From Pseudomonas costantinii (GTDB taxonomy: Bacteria; Pseudomonadota; Gammaproteobacteria; Pseudomonadales; Pseudomonadaceae): 64,000 bases of DNA. The DNA lies in contig NZ_MDDR01000022.1 of NCBI RefSeq assembly GCF_001870435.1, forward strand, positions 86,399-150,398, read 5' to 3'. This document shows, in pieces, positions 19,403 to 28,469 of the stretch (the stretch's first letter is position 1; each line of letters opens with the position of its first letter). Both the position numbers and the translations under genes were made by a program. The notes beneath the pieces are model-generated. The model saw only the letters and a program-made list of their open reading frames with translations, was not told the DNA's origin and did not search any database.

Positions 19403-19427
19403 CACCCACCCCTTCAGGAGGCTGAAC

Positions 19428-21608
19428 ATGCTTCGCCAGTTTCATTCGCTGCCCGGTCTGATCGCCGCCCTGTTGGTCATGATATTGGCCATCAGTGGCG
19501 CGGTATTGTCGGTTGATCCGGCGCTGGAACGCCTGCACAACACGTCGACCGCTGCCGGCCAGCTTAATGTCGGCCAGTTGGCGGAAGGCGTCGCACATCA
19601 CTTTCCAGATGTGGAGCAACTCCAGCGCACCGCCTCCGGCACGGTCATCGTCTACTACAACCGCGATGGCCAGTCCGGGGCGGAAACGGTTGACCCACTG
19701 ACCGGCCAGGGCCTCGCGCCCTACGCGCCGTCCACCTTCACCCGCTGGGTGAAAGACTTGCACCGCGCGCTGTTCATGGGCACACCGGGCCATGGCGTGT
19801 CGGGCGTCGGTGCGTTGTTCATGTTGATCCTGGCAGTGTCCGGCGCGTTGCTGCTGGCCCGGCGCCTGGGTGGCTGGCGCAACCTGCTGCGGCCACTGCG
19901 CGGCACGTTCAGCCAACGCTGGCATGCGGAAGTCGGGCGCCTGGCTTTGCTCGGGCTGCTGCTGTCGGCCGTAAGCGGGCTGTACATGGCCGCCACGACC
20001 TTCGGCTTGATCGCCGATGGCAGCCAGAGTGAACCGGCCTTCCCCACCCACCTCAGCGCCGGCCCGGCGTTACCGGTGGCGAACCTGCAGGCCTTGCAGG
20101 CCATCGACCTGAATGACCTGCGCGAACTGGTCTACCCGAGCTTGGGCAACCCAAACGATGTGTTCTCGTTGCGCACGGCCCAGGGTGTTGGCTACGTAGA
20201 CCCAGTCAGCGGCGCCCTGCTGTCCTATCAACCCCACGACTCCATGCACACCGTCTACCAATGGGTCTATCAGCTCCACACCGCAGAAGGCCTCTGGTGG
20301 CTGGGCTTGCCACTCGGGCTCTGTGCCATCTGTGTGCCATTGATGAGCGTGACCGGCATCCTGCTCTGGTGGCGCCGTCGCAAAGCCGGTCCGAACATTC
20401 GCCACAACAGCCCCGCTCACTCGGCCGACAGCGTGATTCTGGTAGGCACAGAAAACAACACCACATGGGGGTTTGCCAACACGTTACATGCGGCCTTGCA
20501 TCAGGCTGGGCACCAAGTGCACAGCGCGCCGATGAATGAATGGAAAGGCGAGTACCGCAACGCCCAGAGACTGTTGATCCTCACCGCGACCCACGGTGAT
20601 GGCGATGCACCGGCGTCGGCCGCGCAGTTTCTGGCACGGCTGAACCTCAAGGGCGTCAAACCCGGCCTGCCCTTTGCAGTACTGGGGTTTGGGGACCGCC
20701 AGTTTCCACAATTCTGTCAGTACGCCCATCAGGTGCAGGCAGCGCTGGAACTGGCCGGTGCCTCACCGTTGCTGGGGATGGAAACCGTCAACCGCCAGTC
20801 TTCCCAGGAATTTGCGCGTTGGGGCCACGCCCTGGCCACAGCACTGGGGCATGACTTGGCCCTGGCCCATACACCGGAGCCCCCGCGCACCTATCAACTG
20901 GAGCTGGCCGAGCGCATCGTTTATGGCGAAGAAGTGAATGCGCCAACCCACGTCCTGCGCTTCAAGGCGCACAGCGAGCTACCGGGCTTCCAGGCAGGGG
21001 ACCTGGTAGGGATTATCCCGGCGAATAGCCCAGTGCCGCGTTTTTATTCACTGGCCAGCAGTTCCACGGACGGCGTGCTCGAGATTTGCGTACGAAAACA
21101 CCAAGGAGGCCTCTGCTCGCAACTCCTGCATGGCCTGGACCTCGGCGATGCGGTCGAAGCCTTTATCCAGCCCAACCCACAGTTTCGTCCTGCGTCGGGG
21201 GCACACCCGGTGATCCTGATCGGTGCAGGTACCGGCATTGGCCCGCTGGCGGGCTTCATTCGCAACAACACTGCCCGCCACCCGATGCATTTGTATTGGG
21301 GCGGGCGCAACCCGGCCTCGGACTTTCTGTACGAGCCTGAACTTAACCGCTACCTGGCAGACCAGCGACTTACCGCATTGCGCGCGGCTTTTTCCCAGGT
21401 ACAGAACGGTGGCTACGTCCAGGACCGGCTGCGCAGTGATGCACTGTCCTTGCGCCGGCTGGTGGAAAAAGGCGCCCAGGTGCTGGTCTGCGGCAGTCGT
21501 GAAATGGCCAAAGGCGTGATGCAGACCCTGGATGAAATATTGGCTCCGCTGAACCTGAGCGTACTGACCCTCAAGGCACAAGGACGCTACCGTGAAGATG
21601 TCTACTGA
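19428..21608 (+). CDS. PepSY-associated membrane / flavodoxin / NADPH-flavin reductase fusion
   Basis: 726 residues. The N-terminal about 1-320 is a PepSY-associated TM protein with four helices and the periplasmic LHRALFMGTPGHGVSG segment. A flavodoxin domain follows (about 335-475; ATHGDGDAPASA for FMN phosphate contacts, LGFGDRQFPQFC). Then comes a CPR/FNR-type reductase (about 490-726) with RFYSLASSS for FAD, GAGTGIGPLAG for NADPH, and the terminal REDVY. It should carry electrons from NADPH through FAD and FMN across the inner membrane, possibly to the ApbE-flavinylated periplasmic partner or to ferric iron. It overlaps apbE by 17 bases. Confidence 0.93.
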   Translation: MLRQFHSLPGLIAALLVMILAISGAVLSVDPALERLHNTSTAAGQLNVGQLAEGVAHHFPDVEQLQRTASGTVIVYYNRDGQSGAETVDPLTGQGLAPYAPSTFTRWVKDLHRALFMGTPGHGVSGVGALFMLILAVSGALLLARRLGGWRNLLRPLRGTFSQRWHAEVGRLALLGLLLSAVSGLYMAATTFGLIADGSQSEPAFPTHLSAGPALPVANLQALQAIDLNDLRELVYPSLGNPNDVFSLRTAQGVGYVDPVSGALLSYQPHDSMHTVYQWVYQLHTAEGLWWLGLPLGLCAICVPLMSVTGILLWWRRRKAGPNIRHNSPAHSADSVILVGTENNTTWGFANTLHAALHQAGHQVHSAPMNEWKGEYRNAQRLLILTATHGDGDAPASAAQFLARLNLKGVKPGLPFAVLGFGDRQFPQFCQYAHQVQAALELAGASPLLGMETVNRQSSQEFARWGHALATALGHDLALAHTPEPPRTYQLELAERIVYGEEVNAPTHVLRFKAHSELPGFQAGDLVGIIPANSPVPRFYSLASSSTDGVLEICVRKHQGGLCSQLLHGLDLGDAVEAFIQPNPQFRPASGAHPVILIGAGTGIGPLAGFIRNNTARHPMHLYWGGRNPASDFLYEPELNRYLADQRLTALRAAFSQVQNGGYVQDRLRSDALSLRRLVEKGAQVLVCGSREMAKGVMQTLDEILAPLNLSVLTLKAQGRYREDVY

Positions 21609-22581
21609 TGTGCAGCGCTACAACCTGAACGGCGAGACCATGGGCACCCGCTACACCGTGGTGTTCTATGCGGCGGCCGGCATCGACACCGAGGAAATCG
21701 GCCAGCGCCTGGCCCACGCTGTGAGCCGGGTGGACCGGCAAATGTCTACCTGGAAAGCCGACTCTGACCTCAACCGCCTCAACGCAGCCGCCGAGCAGGA
21801 ATGGCTGCCAGTGCCCAAGGAACTGAGCACGGTGCTGGCCGCTGCGTTACGGGTCAGCCAGCAATCCGGCGGAGCCTTCGACATTGCCGTCGGCGATCTG
21901 GTGCAAGCCTGGGGCTTCGGCCCCGGCGAACAGACGATCACCGCGCAAGCACTCACGATGCCACTGCCACGCGCGCGACTGTCCGCCAGCGCGGCGCTGG
22001 TGGTGGACTCGCAACGCAATCGGGTGCGCAAACGGGCGCCGCTGAACCTGGATTTGAACGGCATCGCAAAAGGCTTTGGCGTCGATGAACTGACCCGTTG
22101 CCTGGAAGCGTCAAACATCACCCGCTACCTGGTCGGCATTGACGGCGAAATGCGTGCCCGGGGCATGAAACCTGATGCCCAACCCTGGGTCGTGGCAATT
22201 GAAAAACCCTGCCGCGGCGTGCGGGAAGTCATGGGCGTAATGGAACTCGTCGACGCCGCCATCGCCACGTCTGGGGACTACCGCCACTGGGTGGAGATGA
22301 GTGGGCAATCTTGCGCCCACACCATGAACCCCGTCACCGGCGCGCCGCTGCGCAACGCGCTCGCAGCGGTCACCGTCGAGGCGGGCTCGTGCATGCTCGC
22401 CGATGCCTGGGCCACGGCACTGATGGTGCTGGGCGAAGTTGAAGGCCCACGCCTGGCACAAGAACGTGGGATGGACGCACTGTTCGTGGTGCGCGACGGC
22501 GAACAGCTAAAAGAAATATCGATTGTAGGCGGCAAACTGCAAGCGCAGGCTGAGGCCTGCCGAATCCAATCTCGTCAATAA
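21592..22581 (+). CDS. apbE: FAD:protein FMN transferase (ApbE family)
   Basis: 329 residues. ApbE transfers FMN from FAD to a Thr or Ser of a target protein. Motifs seen are GETMGTRYTV at the N-terminus, LDLNGIAKGFGVDELT (around 148-163) and the metal-binding region HTMNPVTGAPL followed by ADAWATALMVLG. No clear signal peptide or lipobox is visible at the assigned start, unlike many periplasmic ApbE proteins, so either export uses another start or it acts in the cytoplasm. The start overlaps the reductase gene by 17 bases. Likely targets are the DUF2271 protein or the reductase's periplasmic part. Confidence 0.93.
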   Translation: MKMSTDVQRYNLNGETMGTRYTVVFYAAAGIDTEEIGQRLAHAVSRVDRQMSTWKADSDLNRLNAAAEQEWLPVPKELSTVLAAALRVSQQSGGAFDIAVGDLVQAWGFGPGEQTITAQALTMPLPRARLSASAALVVDSQRNRVRKRAPLNLDLNGIAKGFGVDELTRCLEASNITRYLVGIDGEMRARGMKPDAQPWVVAIEKPCRGVREVMGVMELVDAAIATSGDYRHWVEMSGQSCAHTMNPVTGAPLRNALAAVTVEAGSCMLADAWATALMVLGEVEGPRLAQERGMDALFVVRDGEQLKEISIVGGKLQAQAEACRIQSRQ

Positions 22582-22599
22582 CCTGAGTTCCGTTAATCC

Positions 22600-23301
22600 A
22601 TGAAATTCATGCACAGGCACACCGAGCTCCACCGCAGTGACCGCATCGGCTGGCTGCGTGCCGCAGTCCTGGGGGCCAATGATGGGATCGTCTCCACCGC
22701 CAGCCTGTTGATTGGCGTAGCTGCCGCCAACGCCACCCACTCCACGCTGATCGTGACCGGTATGGCCGGGCTGGTGGCGGGCGCCATGTCCATGGCGGCG
22801 GGTGAATACGTTTCCGTGCACTCCCAGGCCGATACCGAACAGGCTGACTTGTCGCGGGAACGGGCCGAACTAGCCAGCAACCCGAAAGCCGAACACCGCG
22901 AGCTTGCCCACATCTACATGCACCGAGGGGTGTCATCCGACTTGGCCCACCAGGTGGCCGATCAATTAATGGCGCACGATGCACTGGGCGCACACGCCCG
23001 AGACGAGCTAGGCATCAGCGAAGCACTCACAGCAAAACCACTGCAAGCCGCACTCGCCTCAGCCGCCAGTTTCGTGCTCGGCGCAGCCTTGCCATTGGCG
23101 GTCATTTTCATCGCCCCGCGCGACAGTGTTGTGCCGTGGATATCCGGCATGTCGCTGGTATTTCTTGCCGGCCTTGGCGCCATTGCAGCCAGGGCCGGGG
23201 GGGCAAAAATAGGGATCGGCGCTTGGCGGGTAACCCTCTGGGGTGCGTTGGCCATGGGCATTACGGCAGCCGTGGGGGCGCTGTTCGGGGCGGTAGTTTA
23301 G
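22600..23301 (+). CDS. VIT/CCC1-family iron or manganese transporter
   Basis: 233 residues with five expected membrane helices: VLGANDGIVSTASLLIGV (helix 1), AGLVAGAMSMAAGEYVSV (helix 2 with the conserved Met/Glu metal site), a cytosolic Glu-rich metal-binding region (TEQADLSRERAEL to HRELAHIYMHRG), then three C-terminal helices. VIT proteins move Fe2+ or Mn2+ out of the cytosol. It lies 18 bases after apbE and is probably cotranscribed, linking the flavin/PepSY cluster to metal handling. Confidence 0.9.
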   Translation: MKFMHRHTELHRSDRIGWLRAAVLGANDGIVSTASLLIGVAAANATHSTLIVTGMAGLVAGAMSMAAGEYVSVHSQADTEQADLSRERAELASNPKAEHRELAHIYMHRGVSSDLAHQVADQLMAHDALGAHARDELGISEALTAKPLQAALASAASFVLGAALPLAVIFIAPRDSVVPWISGMSLVFLAGLGAIAARAGGAKIGIGAWRVTLWGALAMGITAAVGALFGAVV

Positions 23302-23375
23302 TTAGCGCGTTTTTTGGGCGCGAAGACGGGGGGGTGGAGTTCGAGCGCTGCGAAGTGGCGCTTTGAAGGCATTTC

Positions 23376-23465
23376 TCAGCCCAAAAGCTTGAGCGCCACC
23401 CGAACCACGAACAGCCCCCAAATCAATGCCAGCAGGACGGTTAAAAAAAGCCATCTTGGCCCCAT
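23376..23465 (-). CDS. 29-residue single-pass membrane peptide
   Basis: A short frame MGPRWLFLTVLLALI followed by WGLFVVRVALKLLG-stop forms one clean hydrophobic helix with a basic N-terminus and basic exit. GGAA stands 8 bases before the ATG. Composition and layout are those of real small membrane proteins, but there is no recognised family and the length is near the limit for chance. It converges on the VIT gene. Confidence 0.4.
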   Translation of the reverse strand: MGPRWLFLTVLLALIWGLFVVRVALKLLG

Positions 23466-23643
23466 TACTTATTCCATTTTTTGACGTCTTCACTTCGTGT
23501 TATTCAAACACACCAAAACAAGACTTAATCTGATTAACAGAAACTATAAATAAACATTCGTCGACAACAGAAGTCGTCACGCTGCACGTTTATCGTTCTA
23601 AACTATGAGTCACACATACACGCTTTTGAAGAGGCACTCAACC

Positions 23644-23850
23644 ATGGGATCCATTTTATGCCTATTCAAACGACAAGCTCATTTTAGAAATTACGCGCTC
23701 ATGGATAGTAACGGTACCTGCATAGGGTTTAAACAATGCGATCACAATCCGGGAAGCCAATGGGTGCAGGTCGAAGAGATAAGCCTAGCACGGCTAACCA
23801 AAGCGCGACCTTGCACTAGTGATTCGGACACTGAACGGTCAAAAGAATAA
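23644..23850 (+). CDS. Small hypothetical protein
   Basis: 68 residues from the ATG at 23644, with GAGG 9 bases upstream. The sequence FRNYALMDSNGTCIGFKQC then WVQVEEISLARL has the layout of small cytosolic Pseudomonas proteins of unknown function (a Y-A-L-x-D-x-N-G strand and a W-V-x-V-x-E-I-x-L-x-x-L strand). An in-frame ATG at 23605 would add 13 residues without a good ribosome-binding site. The flanks are strongly AT-rich. Confidence 0.6.
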   Translation: MGSILCLFKRQAHFRNYALMDSNGTCIGFKQCDHNPGSQWVQVEEISLARLTKARPCTSDSDTERSKE

Positions 23851-24034
23851 TACTAAATTCACTCTAACCTCACACTTTTTTCACATAACCTCCCCGTCAA
23901 ACTACTTGGCAACCTTAAGAATCTTAACAATAGAAAGCGCTCTCAATTACTTCAATTAATCTTTAATTACGTTAACTATTAAAGAACGGCGCCGATAGTA
24001 TTAGCTCACACTACAGTTCTTGAAGGGGATCAAC

Positions 24035-24220
24035 ATGACGTCAGCCATCAATGCTTCAACCCAGGTCACTTTGCCGAAAGTCACCGCCATGACATCCCCA
24101 AAAGCGCCCCCCGTGCGGGTAGACAGCGACGGCGATCATGACGCGAGCGGGCCGAGCGAAGTGCAACTACCCAAAGCGTCCTCCGCGTTGATCGGGACGC
24201 AAATCAACACCACAGCGTAA
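24035..24220 (+). CDS. Small hypothetical acidic protein
   Basis: 61 residues from the ATG at 24035; AAGGGGA lies 5 bases upstream. It is rich in Ser, Thr, Ala and Pro with a central DSDGDHDASGPS segment that could bind calcium. No hydrophobic core and no signal peptide. Similar low-complexity small proteins occur in pseudomonads, without known function. A GC-rich inverted repeat (GCAGGCCC/GGGACCTGC) lies about 30 bases after the stop and may act as terminator. Confidence 0.55.
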   Translation: MTSAINASTQVTLPKVTAMTSPKAPPVRVDSDGDHDASGPSEVQLPKASSALIGTQINTTA

Positions 24221-24353
24221 GTGAGTTTATGCGCAGGCCCATCGAAAGCGGGACCTGCGTCGTTGTGACAGAGGTCAATACTGGCAGGATTAGTCGTGTA
24301 ACTGGCTTCGTGCAGTCTTAGTCATCGTGCACAACTCAGGCTCGAGTGGCGGC

Positions 24354-24718
24354 CTATGGATTAAGCACCCTATCACGGTCTACCAAGCCTTCCCACGCAG
24401 TGATAACCACCAGTGCCAACGCGGCCGCCTCGCGCATGGTGAGGCATTTAGGTTTGGTCGCGAGCAGTCTGGCATCGACCGCGATGTACTCAGCCATGGC
24501 GCCTTGAGCCCCGACAATTCCGCCCGCCATACCAAAGACTTCGTCACCAATCGCGAAGCCCTCAACCGCATCGCCTAACTCAACAACTGTGCCAGCCAAA
24601 TCCAGGCCGAACAACGCAGGCAATGGCTGCTTGGCATGCGCCGGCGCGCCATTTGAAATCTTTATATCCAACGGGTTGAGGCCTGATGCATGAACGCGCA
24701 CCAATACTTGCCCTCTAG
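24354..24718 (-). pseudogene. Fragment of a zinc-type/quinone oxidoreductase
   Basis: About 120 codons matching the N-terminal third of medium-chain quinone reductases: VRVHASGLNPLDIKI, FGLDLAGTVVELG, GDEVFGMAGG, then LALVVITAWEGLVDR. The frame then runs into an unrelated DRVLNP-stop where the Rossmann domain should start. Upstream the first strand of the family is lost beyond PAPARGQV. Both ends are therefore missing; it is non-functional. Confidence 0.8.
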
Positions 24719-25075
24719 CAGGTGCAGGGCAGGAACCTGAGCACGGTCGGTAGCAGAAGCAGTTCTCTGTGTTGAAAACTGACCGCTTCTGGCCGGTTTC
24801 TGCCGGCCACCAAACGGCAGGAGTCGGCCATAAGCTGCCATTCGAATGGTGCCTATTAATCTAGGAGAGAATCACATCCCCCAAAGGTCAAGACGACATT
24901 GAGGTAGCGCCACTTTTTAAGTCTGGTCGTCAACTGCTTCAAACGCGCGCTTTTTCTTGACGACTCTGATTTAAATCAACCACACGCAGCCGGTTCCCGC
25001 CGAAATTGACCGCCACGGTTCTCGTCACCGCATTTGCGGTGAGCGCACGACCGCTCGTCTTGTGGAGACTTCCCC
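24719..25075. other. Intergenic region upstream of the antiporter gene
   Basis: About 360 bases without a gene. It holds CTGACCGCTTCTGGCCGGTTTCTGCCGG-type sequence near 24780 (given here as a loose motif shared with about 37325 and 43670, a common intergenic phrase in Pseudomonas) and, in its right third, the FNR-like box listed separately. The RBS GGAG lies 8 bases before the antiporter ATG. Confidence 0.5.
24966..24979. promoter_or_regulatory. FNR/ANR-like box CTGATTTAAATCAA
   Basis: CTGAT-TTAA-ATCAA differs from the TTGAT-N4-ATCAA consensus at one base. It lies 96 bases before the antiporter ATG, almost the same distance as the box before the usp gene at 36363, which suggests a class II position near -40 of the promoter. 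Confidence 0.75.
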
Positions 25076-26569
25076 ATGGCTACCGAGCTGCAAATTCCGC
25101 AACCAGTTCCTCCTATCGCCTCGGGCCAGTCAATGGCTGAGGGGCTACGAAAGCTTGAGCCCAAACGGCTGTCGTTAAGCCTGTTGATAGCATTGGTGGT
25201 GGGTTCGATGATCGGCAGCGGAATTTTTAGCCTGCCGCAGAACATGGCGGCCAGCGCGGGCGCCGGGGCTATTCTGATCGGTTGGCTGATCACCGGCGTT
25301 GGCATGTTGTCCCTGGCCTTGGTTTACCAGATGTTATCCAACCGCCAACCTACGATGGATAACGGTGTGTTTGCCTACGCTCGAGAATTGGGTGGTGAAT
25401 TTCTCGGGTTCAATTCTGCTTGGGGCTATTGGATCAGTGCCTGGATCGGCAACGTCAGCTACCTGGTGATTTTGTTTGCTGCGTTGAGTTACTTTTTCCC
25501 ACTGTTCGGTGAAGGCAACAATAAAGCAGCCATTGTGGGTGCATCCGTGGTGCTTTGGGGGCTGCACTGGATGATCCTCAGGGGCATGCGTACGGCAGCG
25601 CGGGCCAATGCGTTGACGACCGTAGCCAAGATCGTACCGTTGTTGCTCTTCATCGGCCTGGTGATGGCAGCGTTTCAGCATGAGACCTTCAATCTGGATT
25701 TTTGGGGTGCCCCATCACTGGGCAGTACCCTGGATCAGGTCAAAAGCACCATGCTGGTGACGGTTTGGGTATTTATTGGTATTGAAGGCGCCAATGTTTT
25801 CTCTGCCCGTGCGGCGCAACGCCGCAACGTTGGCCGTGCCACGGTGATTGGCTTCGTTATCACGCTGTTGCTGCTGATTGCCGTGTCATTGCTGTCGCTG
25901 GGCATTCTCAAACAACCGGAACTGGCGGGCTTGAAAAACCCTTCCATGGCCGGTGTGCTTCAAGCGGCAGCCGGGCCGTGGGGTGCAGTTTTGATCAGCG
26001 TCGGACTGATCATTTCAGTGGGAGGCGCTCTGCTCGCGTGGACGCTTTTGGCGGCTGAGTCGGTATTCACGCCAGCAAAGGAAAAGGTCATGCCACGTGT
26101 ATTGGCCGTAGAGAACACCCATGGCGTGCCAGCCAATGCCCTCTGGGTCACCAACGGGTGCATTCAACTGTTCCTGTTATTGACGCTGTATTCGAGCGCC
26201 AGTTACCTCGCCCTGATTTCCCTGGCCACCTCCATGATCCTGCTGCCATACCTGTTCAGCGGTCTCTATGCATTGAAGCTGACCTGGCAAGGCCAGACGT
26301 ACACAGGCCATCGCCGCCTGCAACTGCGTGACATAGCCATCGCCTCCGTCGCCACCCTGTATTGTCTGTGGTTGTTATACGCCGCAGGGCCCAAATACAT
26401 GCTGCTCAGTGCATTGCTCTATGCCCCTGGCACCTTGATTTACCTGATGACGCTACGTACTCGCCAGGGGCGGCGATTCAGCGGCCCTGAAATAGCATTG
26501 TTGGCCATTATCTGGGGCTCGGCAGCGGTCGCGGGCTGGATGCTGTGGTCAGGAACACTGACGTTATAG
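25076..26569 (+). CDS. APC-family amino acid antiporter, ArcD-like
   Basis: 497 residues, twelve membrane segments. The N-terminal helix 1 motif GSMIGSGIFSLPQNMA and the later GIEGANVFSARAA and LISLATSMILLPYL segments place it with the basic amino acid/polyamine antiporter group that includes the arginine-ornithine antiporter ArcD. No arcABC genes follow, so it is not the canonical arc operon; it may still exchange arginine, ornithine or another amino acid during oxygen limitation. An FNR-like box stands upstream. hsp20 follows after 78 bases, probably in the same transcript up to the terminator at 27203. Confidence 0.88.
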   Translation: MATELQIPQPVPPIASGQSMAEGLRKLEPKRLSLSLLIALVVGSMIGSGIFSLPQNMAASAGAGAILIGWLITGVGMLSLALVYQMLSNRQPTMDNGVFAYARELGGEFLGFNSAWGYWISAWIGNVSYLVILFAALSYFFPLFGEGNNKAAIVGASVVLWGLHWMILRGMRTAARANALTTVAKIVPLLLFIGLVMAAFQHETFNLDFWGAPSLGSTLDQVKSTMLVTVWVFIGIEGANVFSARAAQRRNVGRATVIGFVITLLLLIAVSLLSLGILKQPELAGLKNPSMAGVLQAAAGPWGAVLISVGLIISVGGALLAWTLLAAESVFTPAKEKVMPRVLAVENTHGVPANALWVTNGCIQLFLLLTLYSSASYLALISLATSMILLPYLFSGLYALKLTWQGQTYTGHRRLQLRDIAIASVATLYCLWLLYAAGPKYMLLSALLYAPGTLIYLMTLRTRQGRRFSGPEIALLAIIWGSAAVAGWMLWSGTLTL

Positions 26570-26647
26570 CCACCCTGTTTTTTCCGGGGAGGGCTGATAC
26601 CAAGCGTTTCTCAGCCGTCCCTCTACTCAAGAGGAGTCGCAAAAAAA

Positions 26648-27190
26648 ATGAGCAGTCCAGTGAAAAAAATGCCCGTACCTACCGACGTTAAAACCACACA
26701 CCCATCGCTCGCCACCGAGCTTTGGCGTCCAATAGAGAAGTTGCGGCAGCAGGTCGACCACCTGTTTGAAGAGTTCAATCGCGGCTCGGTGCTTTCCCCT
26801 TTCGGACGCGGGCTGTTTGACACTGAGCCACTTTGGCGTCGCGAGCTGATTGGGCACAACCTGCCTGCGGTGGACATCAGTGAGAAGGAGAAAAGCTATG
26901 AAATCACGGCTGAGTTGCCCGGTCTGGATCAGAAAAACATCCAGATCACGTTGTCCAACGGCAGTTTGATCATCAGAGGAGAAAAGAAAGAGGACAAGGA
27001 AGTAAAACGTAAGAGCTACCACCTGAGTGAAAGGCATTACGGTGCGTTCGAGCGAGTGTTTAGCCTGCCCAAAAGCGTCGATGCAGAGAAAATTGACGCA
27101 AGTTTCAGCAAGGGCGTGCTGCGAATCTCACTGCCGAAGAAGCCCGACGCCATGAAAACGGATAAGGTCGTGCCCATCAAAGGCGAATAA
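26648..27190 (+). CDS. Hsp20/alpha-crystallin small heat-shock protein
   Basis: 180 residues. A variable N-terminal region (1-75) is followed by the alpha-crystallin domain (about 76-165): PAVDISEKEKSYEITAELPG, the SLIIRGEKKE strand, the FERVFSLPKSVD segment and the classic GVLRISLPK motif, then a short tail. It should bind unfolding proteins without ATP. GAGGAG stands about 13 bases before the ATG, rather far. It has no promoter-like box of its own and probably shares the FNR-controlled transcript of the antiporter. Confidence 0.93.
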   Translation: MSSPVKKMPVPTDVKTTHPSLATELWRPIEKLRQQVDHLFEEFNRGSVLSPFGRGLFDTEPLWRRELIGHNLPAVDISEKEKSYEITAELPGLDQKNIQITLSNGSLIIRGEKKEDKEVKRKSYHLSERHYGAFERVFSLPKSVDAEKIDASFSKGVLRISLPKKPDAMKTDKVVPIKGE

Positions 27191-27202
27191 ACGCTTTGCG
27201 AT

Positions 27203-27238
27203 ATGCCCCTTAGTATTTTTTGGCAAGGGGTATTTTTT
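27203..27238 (+). terminator. Rho-independent terminator after hsp20
   Basis: ATGCCCCTT at 27203-27211 pairs with AAGGGGTAT at 27225-27233 (one G-T pair), followed by a T run. It closes the antiporter-hsp20 transcript. On the other strand an A/T-rich loop also allows it to serve the leftward usp gene. Confidence 0.85.
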
Positions 27239-27246
27239 ATCCACGC

Positions 27247-28143
27247 TCAGGCTAACGGTCGGACCACCAACAGGCTGCACGGCGGGTGATTGAGTACGTG
27301 CTCGGCTGTGCTGCCGATGTCGCAGCCACGAGCATGGCTGGCGCCTAGCACCACGATATCGAATTCATTCTGCTGGGCGAACCGCTCAATGACCGCGTGG
27401 GGGATACCCGTCAGCAGGTGCTGGCGGTGTTCGTCAATCCCGTAGCGTGACGCAAGCACCTCGAACGCCTCCTCCTGCGCGTCATTGACCGCGTCCCTAA
27501 GGCTGTCGCTCAGACTCAGCGTGGACACACTCGTCGATATGTCTCCCACAACCGACCAATTGCTGATACTGAGCAGGTGCAACCTGGCACCGCAGGAGGC
27601 TGCCAGTGTCGACGCCAGGTCAAGCACTTGCTCATTGACACCTTGAATTAACTCCTCAAGGTGGGACAGATCGATGGCAACGAGTATTTTCACAGGGTTT
27701 GGGTGCCTGGCTTCGGTCACCAGATGAAAGTGCGCCTCACAATCGCGCAGTAACCGCCAGTCCAGTGGCTGGTGAAAAGCCCGCTCAAGTGCAGACACGT
27801 GGTGCATATCCTTAACCACGAGATCTGGGTGGAAGTCATTCACATAATCGAGTACGTGGCCTGGGCTTGCCTTAGCCCAGACGACTTCACTGGTTACCTG
27901 GCACCCCGCAAGGCGCGCCTGCTGCTCCAGCCAATGCCGATGCACTTGCAAATAGCCCTCTCGAGCACGCGTCATGGCTTCATGGTCGAACACGCCTGCT
28001 ACCGCCAATGCCTGGACGTAATCGAACGCAACCATGTGTAACGACGCTCCGGTGGCGCGGGCCAGCGCCTGCGCGCGGTCGAATGCCGGAGTACGGGTCA
28101 TTTCGGTCGGTACGATCAATAAAATACGTTTAAGTTTCTGCAT
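27247..28143 (-). CDS. Tandem universal stress protein (UspE-like)
   Basis: 298 residues from the ATG at 28143 (AGGAG 9 bases upstream; a longer open frame upstream lacks this). Two Usp domains: about 1-145 (RILLIVPTEM, AFDYVQALAVAG, ending HFHLV) and about 150-298 (ILVAIDLSHLEE, EFDIVVLGASHARG, GSTAEHVLNHPPCSLLVV). The second keeps the G-x2-G...GST-type nucleotide site only in part. In E. coli the tandem UspE gene is a neighbour of fnr; here too an FNR-type gene is divergent to it. An FNR-like box lies 109 bases upstream. Confidence 0.92.
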   Translation of the reverse strand: MQKLKRILLIVPTEMTRTPAFDRAQALARATGASLHMVAFDYVQALAVAGVFDHEAMTRAREGYLQVHRHWLEQQARLAGCQVTSEVVWAKASPGHVLDYVNDFHPDLVVKDMHHVSALERAFHQPLDWRLLRDCEAHFHLVTEARHPNPVKILVAIDLSHLEELIQGVNEQVLDLASTLAASCGARLHLLSISNWSVVGDISTSVSTLSLSDSLRDAVNDAQEEAFEVLASRYGIDEHRQHLLTGIPHAVIERFAQQNEFDIVVLGASHARGCDIGSTAEHVLNHPPCSLLVVRPLA

Positions 28144-28251
28144 CACCGCGATCTCCTGACAACAGCTTCGTGCCTGACTGCAACCCCGACATCCTGGTCG
28201 GACTTCATACAGCGCTGTGACTGCAGTATCGGATTCGGCCCACGGCAGGCT

Positions 28252-28265
28252 CTGATCTTTATCAA
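28252..28265. promoter_or_regulatory. FNR/ANR-like box (minus strand TTGATAAAGATCAG)
   Basis: One mismatch to TTGAT-N4-ATCAA. It lies between the divergent usp (109 bases to its ATG) and FNR-family genes (204 bases to its ATG), so it could serve either or both, allowing autoregulation. Confidence 0.75.
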
Positions 28266-28469
28266 GTAAATAACGGGCAGCCAGCAGGGCGCCAGCACTC
28301 GCTGCCGGTTCAGATGCGCGAATCAATTTGGGGAGCACGGAGCAGCAGGCCTATTCGTTCGAATAGCTTTCTTCTCCACTCGTCACCTTTAACCTGAAAA
28401 GGGTAATTAAAGTGCGGCCCCACACGCTTCCCCCCTATGCTCAGGAGATACCTTGCGGAGCGAGTCCCG

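Noticed and set aside
22600..23301. VIT-family gene considered as a nitrate or general stress membrane protein
   Set aside because: GANDGIVS, the MAAGEYVSV helix and the Glu-rich cytosolic segment fit VIT/CCC1 clearly.
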